Assembly (NCBI GenBank): GCA_003612395.1
Contig: RAYQ01000025.1
Span: 1-48,584 of the forward strand
Source of the DNA: Parablautia intestinalis
GTDB taxonomy: Bacteria > Bacillota > Clostridia > Lachnospirales > Lachnospiraceae
Length of the DNA stretch: 48,584 nt
Direction: 5' to 3'
Part shown: one piece after another, positions 44,216 through 48,584 of the stretch
How the letters are laid out: each line of letters starts with the position of its first letter
How positions within the stretch are numbered: position 1 is the stretch's first letter
Notes under the pieces: generated by a model
Told to the model about the DNA's origin: nothing
The model's database searches: none
What the model saw: only the letters and a program-made list of their open reading frames with translations
Program-made: the position numbers and the translations under genes

Positions 44216-45099
44216 GCAAACAGGCGATTGTTTTGAATGGACTTACTAAAAACTATGGAAAGCACAGGGGTATCAACGATTTAAGTTTTTCCGTAAATGC
44301 GGGAGAAATATTTGGGTTTATCGGCCCGAACGGTGCAGGAAAATCAACAACAATCCGTACTTTAATGGGGCTTATTCGCCCCACAAGCGGAAATGCAACT
44401 ATTTTGGGGCATGATTGCCAAACACAGGCAAGTGTCATTGCAAAAGACGTAGGCTATCTGCCCAGCGAGGACAGTTACTATGAAAACATGAAAGTATGCG
44501 AGCTTTTACAGTACACCGCTGATTTATACGGCATGAATTGCCAGACAAAATTACACGAACTTGCAGAGCGATTAAATTTGGACTTATCCCGCAGAATTTC
44601 CGATTTGTCGCTTGGAAACAGGAAGAAAGTAGGTATTGTGTCTGCTCTTATGGTTTCTCCGAAGCTGGTCATTATGGACGAGCCGACAAGCGGTCTTGAC
44701 CCTTTAATTCAACAGGCATTTTATGAGATTTTGAAAGAAGAAAACAGGCATGGAACAACAATTTTTCTTTCTTCCCATGTTTTAAGTGAGGTTCAAAAAC
44801 TTTGTGATAGAGTGGCTATTTTGAAAAGCGGAAAACTTATTGGTACTCAATCAATCAAGGAGCTGCGCGAAAGTGGGTATAAAAAGATTTCCGTTTCTTC
44901 AAAAGCTGAAATACCAAATGGATTTTTTAATCTTGACGGTATTGCAAATTATAGCGAAAGCAAAGATAAGACTTCCGCTGATTTTATGTATAACGGCGAT
45001 ATTACCACTGTTATGGATAAGCTACACGCTTTGCCGCTTACAGATGTATTTTTAGAAGAACCGTCATTAGAAGAAATATTTCTGCACTATTATGAATAA
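44212..45099 (+). CDS. ABC transporter ATP-binding protein
   Basis: The protein has 295 residues. Walker A GPNGAGKST (about 36-44), signature LSLGNRKKVGI (a variant of LSGGQ), Walker B LVIMDEPTSGLDP, and the switch His in SSHVLSEV are all present. The C-terminal extension (about 215-295) is typical of the DRA/BcrA-like export subfamily. It starts inside the tetR stop codon and is followed by two permeases. It should power export of a drug, peptide or lipid; the substrate is unknown. Confidence 0.92.
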   Translation: MSKQAIVLNGLTKNYGKHRGINDLSFSVNAGEIFGFIGPNGAGKSTTIRTLMGLIRPTSGNATILGHDCQTQASVIAKDVGYLPSEDSYYENMKVCELLQYTADLYGMNCQTKLHELAERLNLDLSRRISDLSLGNRKKVGIVSALMVSPKLVIMDEPTSGLDPLIQQAFYEILKEENRHGTTIFLSSHVLSEVQKLCDRVAILKSGKLIGTQSIKELRESGYKKISVSSKAEIPNGFFNLDGIANYSESKDKTSADFMYNGDITTVMDKLHALPLTDVFLEEPSLEEIFLHYYE

Positions 45100-45114
45100 C
45101 AGGAGGTGGAACAT

Positions 45115-45918
45115 ATGGTTATTTTTAAGTATGAAATGCGAAATCACAGAAAGTATATTTTAGGGTGGGCTATCTCACTGGCGGTATGTATTTTTCTGAT
45201 GATACCTGTTTATTACAGCTTGCTTGGTGGAGCAGAATCCACCGCAAACCCTCTTTATGATATGCTTGGGGAAACAGATTTTTTCCAGAGTATAGGGGTT
45301 TCTATGGAATATCTTACAGCACCACTTGGAATTTATTCATTCCTTGCAAGTTTCTTTATGTTAGCAGCCGGGATTTTTGGAATGAACTTTGGAATTTCTA
45401 TACATACCAAAGAATTTTCGGGTAAGACTTCGGAATACCTGTTTACAAAGCCGCACACCCGAAAAGAGATATTTCATGCAAAAGCAATAGCGGTATTATG
45501 TGGTTCGGTAGTCGTAGGGTTTACCTTTATGTTTACTTCCTTTTTATCGCTTACACTGTTTCACCCCGGTTTTGACTTAGGCGAATTTATCCTTATTTCC
45601 AATTCGCTGCTTTTGGTAAGTTTGCTTTTGGCTGCTTTGGGCGTACTGATAGGCGTTATATTTTCAAATAATCGCAGTCCTCTTTTGACAGCCGGGCTAG
45701 TGGTGTTTTCCGAATATTGCATTAGCAGCTTTTCGCGTATTATAGGTAATAAAGGCATTAGTTTTTTATCCCCTTATTCCTATTTTAGTGCAGCGGATAT
45801 TTCACATACTGGTTTCTATGAATGGGATTATCTGGTATGTTATCTTATACTGCTGATTATGTTTTTGCTGATTGCTTACAATGTCTTTTTGAGAAAAGAC
45901 GTTCAATTCCGTTCTTAA
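45115..45918 (+). CDS. ABC-2 type permease subunit 1
   Basis: The protein has 267 residues; the ATG at 45115 has AGGAGG 8 nt upstream, so the GTG at 45106 is rejected. It has six membrane helices (first at about 19-38, last at about 240-258) with a cytoplasmic helix NFGISIHTKEFSGKTSEYLFTKPHTRKEIFHAK, typical of ABC-2 export permeases. It pairs with the next gene as a heterodimer. Confidence 0.88.
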   Translation: MVIFKYEMRNHRKYILGWAISLAVCIFLMIPVYYSLLGGAESTANPLYDMLGETDFFQSIGVSMEYLTAPLGIYSFLASFFMLAAGIFGMNFGISIHTKEFSGKTSEYLFTKPHTRKEIFHAKAIAVLCGSVVVGFTFMFTSFLSLTLFHPGFDLGEFILISNSLLLVSLLLAALGVLIGVIFSNNRSPLLTAGLVVFSEYCISSFSRIIGNKGISFLSPYSYFSAADISHTGFYEWDYLVCYLILLIMFLLIAYNVFLRKDVQFRS

Positions 45919-45931
45919 GGAGGTGCATATT

Positions 45932-46717
45932 ATGAGAGCTTTAATTAAAAATGAATTACACCGTTCAAGGAAACACTTACTCATTTGGCTTGGCATTATG
46001 TTTCTGCTGATCGGCTTTTGCTATTATGAATATCTTTCCTTAAAGGACAGCTTAGGCGAAGTTGCTTTAATGCTCAGCGGAATGCCGCGCTTACTGACTA
46101 CAATGTTTGGAGTAAAAGGCGACTTCAATACGGCGCTTGGGTGGTATAGCTGTATCTATTTTTGGGTATCTATCCTTGCATTTGTATATGCTCTTAATTT
46201 GGGTATATCCTGTATTGCAAAGGAAGTCAAAAACGGGACAAGTGCATATCTGTTTACAAAACCAGTATGCAGGACAGAGATTGTACTTTCTAAGATAATT
46301 GCGTCCGCTGTTAATCTTTTGATATTCTCAGCTTTTAGCGGACTATGTAATTATGTACTGCTTATTCTTCCAACAGGCGGGTTGGAGCAGCCGAAAGCTG
46401 CATTGACAACCACCATAGGATTATATTTAACACAGCTTATGTTTTTTACCGTTGGATTATTGATTTCAAGTGTTGTGAAAAAATATAAATCGGCTGTACA
46501 GGTTAGTACAATTTTTTTGTTATTATCGTATTTTCTTGCAATAGCAGCACAGTATTCGGGTATTTATTTCCTTGATTTATTATCTCCGTTGAGATACTTT
46601 GATGTCTATGATGTAACTTTAAATGGCATACAAATTTTCAGGCTGATTTTAGCTTTTTCCATTATGGCTGTTTGTATATGTTTTGCTTCAAAGCAATGGG
46701 AAAAACGGGAATTGTAG
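45932..46717 (+). CDS. ABC-2 type permease subunit 2
   Basis: The protein has 261 residues; the ATG at 45932 has AAGGAGG 7 nt upstream. It has six membrane helices and the same loop as subunit 1 (NLGISCIAKEVKNGTSAYLFTKPVCRTEIVLSK), so the two genes arose by duplication. It starts 13 bases after subunit 1. Confidence 0.88.
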   Translation: MRALIKNELHRSRKHLLIWLGIMFLLIGFCYYEYLSLKDSLGEVALMLSGMPRLLTTMFGVKGDFNTALGWYSCIYFWVSILAFVYALNLGISCIAKEVKNGTSAYLFTKPVCRTEIVLSKIIASAVNLLIFSAFSGLCNYVLLILPTGGLEQPKAALTTTIGLYLTQLMFFTVGLLISSVVKKYKSAVQVSTIFLLLSYFLAIAAQYSGIYFLDLLSPLRYFDVYDVTLNGIQIFRLILAFSIMAVCICFASKQWEKREL

Positions 46718-46730
46718 AGGTAACTATATT

Positions 46731-47213
46731 ATGGGTAAAGTTATAATGATGTGCGGAGTATGTGGGTCTGGAAAAACAACATATGCAAAGCAAAAAGAAA
46801 AAGAGGGATATATCAGACTATCCATTGACGAGGAAATGTGGAGCCTATATGGACAAAAAGGAATTGATTATCCAGAAAAACAGTATGATGAACTATCTGA
46901 AAAAGTTGAACATGTTCTTCGGAAAACAATGATTGATCTAATTAAAGACGGAAAAAATGTTGTCATTGACTTTAGTTTCTGGAACAAGGATAGTCGAAAT
47001 CTTTACAAAAATATAATCGAGAAGCTGGGAGGTACTGTTGAACTTGTGTATATGAAAGCAAGCAAGGAGATTTTATGGAAAAGGCTTCAAAAAAGAAATT
47101 TATCCTTACATGCAAATTCTCCATTCGTAATAACAGATGAAATATTGGAACATCATTATAACGAATTTCAAGAACCGAAAGGCGAGGGAGAAATTGTACT
47201 GTTGCAACAATAA
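46731..47213 (+). CDS. Small P-loop kinase-like protein
   Basis: The protein has 160 residues from the ATG at 46731 (AGAGG upstream); an earlier in-frame start overlaps the permease. Walker A is CGVCGSGKTTYAKQ at about 8-21. A second motif, VVIDFSFWNKDSR, lies at about 82-94, and KRLQKRN may be a lid arginine pair. It resembles AAA_33/zeta-like small-molecule or nucleic-acid kinases. It may modify a drug or be a passenger. It follows the permeases by 13 bases and is probably co-transcribed. Confidence 0.65.
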   Translation: MGKVIMMCGVCGSGKTTYAKQKEKEGYIRLSIDEEMWSLYGQKGIDYPEKQYDELSEKVEHVLRKTMIDLIKDGKNVVIDFSFWNKDSRNLYKNIIEKLGGTVELVYMKASKEILWKRLQKRNLSLHANSPFVITDEILEHHYNEFQEPKGEGEIVLLQQ

Positions 47214-47264
47214 TCGGACAGTATTGTGATGAATTAGAGGTTATAGAAAGCTGGTAATACATAA

Positions 47265-47453
47265 ATGATAAAAGAACATTGGATATTATGCCCTGTCTGC
47301 AAGAACAAAACGCGGTTAAAATTAAGGGAAGATACGGAATTGATAAATTTCCCTCTTTACTGCCCGAAATGCAAACAGGAAACATTGATTAAGGTGAAGA
47401 ACTTACAAATAACTGTCATAAAAGAGCCAGACGCACAGACGCAGAGCCGATAA
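47265..47453 (+). CDS. Cysteine-rich KTR-type protein
   Basis: The protein has 62 residues. Two CxxC pairs (CPVC and CPKC) and the KTRLK segment form a zinc-ribbon. Similar KTR proteins are common in Firmicute mobile elements next to resistance genes. The region IKEPDAQTQSR ends it. Ribosome site is poor, so expression may depend on read-through. It is followed directly by a terminator. Confidence 0.8.
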   Translation: MIKEHWILCPVCKNKTRLKLREDTELINFPLYCPKCKQETLIKVKNLQITVIKEPDAQTQSR

Positions 47454-47493
47454 CAAGCAGAATTATTGAACTGCTGTTATCGGCTCTTTCTTT
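47444..47493 (+). terminator. Intrinsic terminator after the cargo operon
   Basis: GAGCCGATAACA pairs with TGTTATCGGCTC, followed by TTTCTTT. Confidence 0.85.
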
Positions 47494-47515
47494 AATGATA
47501 AATCTAATCTGCCGC

Positions 47516-47545
47516 ACGACGGCAAAAGAAAAAAGCCGTCGTTCA
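47516..47545 (+). terminator. Second hairpin, weaker terminator
   Basis: ACGACGGC pairs with GCCGTCGT across an A-rich loop. Little T follows, so it may be a regulatory hairpin instead. Confidence 0.4.
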
Positions 47546-47576
47546 GCAGAGGTCTTTTCGCACGCTCTTTTTGACG

Positions 47577-47613
47577 CGGCGGCTTTTGAAAAATCGAAGC
47601 CGCCGTTTCTTTT
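47577..47613 (+). terminator. Third hairpin, intrinsic terminator
   Basis: CGGCGGCTT pairs with AAGCCGCCG, followed by TTTCTTTTTAT. Confidence 0.75.
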
Positions 47614-47651
47614 TATCTTCTTAAGAAATGACGCGGTATCACTGTCAAAGC

Positions 47652-47674
47652 GGCGGCTAAAGGAGGTAGCCGCC
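47652..47674 (+). promoter_or_regulatory. Ribosome site displayed in a hairpin loop
   Basis: GGCGGCTA and TAGCCGCC form a perfect 8-bp stem whose 7-base loop is AAGGAGG. The ATG of the short peptide follows at once. The stem would control access to the start. Confidence 0.7.
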
Positions 47675-47734
47675 ATGAAGCACATACCGTATCGACAAAA
47701 TCCGACGGTCATTGACATATCAAAAAAAGCATGA
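47675..47734 (+). CDS. 19-residue leader peptide candidate
   Basis: The peptide is MKHIPYRQNPTVIDISKKA. It starts right after an AAGGAGG in a hairpin loop and is followed by a spacer and an intrinsic terminator about 70 bases on. This is the layout of an attenuation leader for the genes downstream, though no resistance gene follows here. A longer frame from 47495 that contains it runs through hairpins and is not convincing. Confidence 0.5.
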   Translation: MKHIPYRQNPTVIDISKKA

Positions 47735-47805
47735 TCTTGGCCGGGGGATATTTTACCCATAAATATGCACTGTCAAGTCAATTAAATACTGTTCACAGTT
47801 CCATT

Positions 47806-47839
47806 ACACCCGATTGCATTACACAGCCGGGTGTTTTTA
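47806..47839 (+). terminator. Fourth terminator, before the sigma-like gene
   Basis: ACACCCG pairs with CGGGTGT, followed by TTTTTAT. Placed between the leader peptide and the sigma-like gene, it may act as an attenuator. Confidence 0.7.
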
Positions 47840-47940
47840 TATGCCTATGGGTAAAGCAAATGCCAGCCCGTCCAGGCTGCCGCTCCCCGCCCTACTCCGT
47901 TCAGAAACCTTTGCAAAAAATCTGAACGGAGGAAAGACGG

Positions 47941-48336
47941 ATGGAAGTCACCATCAACATAGACGGACAAGCCCTGTCCGTGGAGGTCACAGTCGAAGTA
48001 TACGAATACCTGGACAGAGCAGACCACAAGGAAGAAAACTTTGCCCATGAGAAGCGGCGGCACTGGGACAGCCGGGAGTTTGACGAGTACATAGTCCTCA
48101 CCGAAGGGCGCTCCTGCTACTATCAGACACCGGAACAGTGGGTATGCAGGAAGGAGACCATGCTGGAGATTAAGGCCGCCCTTGCGCTCTGCACCGAGGC
48201 GCAGCGCCGCCGGTTCCTGCTCTACGCATTGGAGGGTTTGAGTTATGCCGAGATTGCCGGGCTTTGCCGCTGCTCCAAAGCTGCCATACAGGACAGCATT
48301 GAGGCAGTACGGAAGAAAATCAAAAAATTTTTCTGA
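47941..48336 (+). CDS. Sigma-70 region 4-like protein of the mobile element
   Basis: The protein has 131 residues. CGGAGG lies 8 nt before the ATG. The C-terminal half has a sigma region 4-like HTH: LCTEAQRRRFLLYALEGLSYAEIAGLCRCSKAAIQDSIEAVRKKIKKF. The N-terminal half is a short beta-rich segment with EKRRHWDSREFDEYI, lacking region 2. Such proteins recur in conjugative and mobilisable elements of Clostridia next to a second short sigma-like gene. It likely regulates element genes. Confidence 0.8.
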   Translation: MEVTINIDGQALSVEVTVEVYEYLDRADHKEENFAHEKRRHWDSREFDEYIVLTEGRSCYYQTPEQWVCRKETMLEIKAALALCTEAQRRRFLLYALEGLSYAEIAGLCRCSKAAIQDSIEAVRKKIKKFF

Positions 48337-48403
48337 TACAGACCCTACGATTGGCCGTTTTCGGGCTAACCAGTGAAGGGAACTTTTTCCCTATCACATT
48401 ACC

Positions 48404-48447
48404 GGGGAGGACAGGCAGGAAACCGCTGCCTGTCCTCTCCGCATTTT
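48404..48447 (+). terminator. Intrinsic terminator after the sigma-like gene
   Basis: GAGGACAGGCAG pairs with CTGCCTGTCCTC (loop of 7), followed by TCCGCATTTT. Confidence 0.7.
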
Positions 48448-48461
48448 AGGAGAGATTAGCC

Positions 48462-48542
48462 ATGAAAACAATCAACCTGAAAAAGTATTATTACCCGCTT
48501 TTTGTCACTGATTATTCTAAAACTTGGGAGCCACTAATTTAA
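48462..48542 (+). pseudogene. Truncated element gene, interrupted after about 17 codons
   Basis: TAGGAGAG precedes an ATG that opens MKTINLKKYYYPLFVTDYS, the start of a short sigma-like or regulatory protein family often found after the previous gene. The frame then turns into unrelated sequence (TWEPLI) and stops at 48542. The break coincides with the start of an insertion-sequence-like end. It is most simply read as a gene split by insertion. Confidence 0.6.
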
Positions 48543-48584
48543 AGCTTGAGAGCCACCTGAAATCTGTTTTTATTTTAATGCTTG
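48516..48584. mobile_element. Probable insertion sequence end, cut by the window edge
   Basis: Two related units stand in tandem, AACTTGGGAGCCACTAATTT and AGCTTGAGAGCCACCTGAAA, starting about 26 bases apart. Multiple short terminal repeats of this sort occur in IS21-like elements. The sequence is AT-rich and unlike the gene it interrupts. No transposase is visible in the window, so the family is a guess. Confidence 0.4.

Noticed and set aside
47495-47674. Longer frame upstream of the 19-residue peptide
   Set aside because: It passes through two strong hairpins and lacks a ribosome site, while the short frame has an excellent one.
1-48584. CRISPR array or phage genes
   Set aside because: No regularly spaced repeats with unique spacers were seen, and no capsid, tail, portal or terminase genes were recognised.

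Overview
The window looks like a chromosomal segment of a gut Lachnospiraceae-type Firmicute (Clostridia). The reasons are the FabK/FabT-type fatty-acid operon, sporadic TTG starts with strong AGGAGG ribosome sites, a GPH sugar symporter with GH2 and UxuA/UxuB genes, a VanG-type ligase cluster, and a large serine recombinase element with TnpV and KTR proteins. No tRNA, rRNA or CRISPR array was seen. Nothing was searched against a database, so all names rest on motifs, length and neighbourhood.

Layout. 1-6.8 kb: a very large secreted surface protein, cut by the left edge, preceded by a protein that joins half a MATE transporter to a class B sortase. 6.8-10.3 kb: a GH2 glycosidase with a divergent AraC regulator whose N-terminus appears frame-disrupted. 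10.3-12.9 kb: a STAND-type NTPase with C-terminal TPRs and an unrecognised N-terminal domain, an NLR-like candidate. 13.1-16.6 kb: a hybrid sensor kinase with two receiver domains. 17.0-18.1 kb: a secreted thioredoxin-fold protein. 18.1-22.4 kb: vanG-vanXY-vanT, a D-Ala-D-Ser peptidoglycan cluster without vanR/vanS in the window. 22.5-24.7 kb: a CofE-like ligase with a structured leader, a small coiled-coil gene, and a strong candidate for an unannotated ncRNA (consensus promoter, four-way-junction fold, intrinsic terminator).

24.7-31.5 kb is a uronic acid/glucuronide operon read leftwards: uxuA, a hairpin-rich spacer, uxuB, a GH2 enzyme and a GPH symporter. The symporter would import a glycoside, the GH2 enzyme cleave it, and UxuB/UxuA carry fructuronate through mannonate to 2-keto-3-deoxygluconate. 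31.6-40.25 kb is a fatty-acid operon, acpP-fabK-fabD-fabG-fabF-fabZ-accDA-fabH-fabT-orf. It has a consensus promoter followed by tandem FabT-like operators, and it lacks accB and accC.

40.3 kb to the end is a mobile element: large serine recombinase, TnpV, a small protein and an XRE regulator, then an AT-richer cargo (autoregulated TetR, ABC ATPase, two permeases, P-loop kinase, KTR protein), a run of terminators with a 19-residue leader peptide, and a sigma-like protein. The last gene is broken after about 17 codons by what looks like the end of an insertion sequence running off the window.
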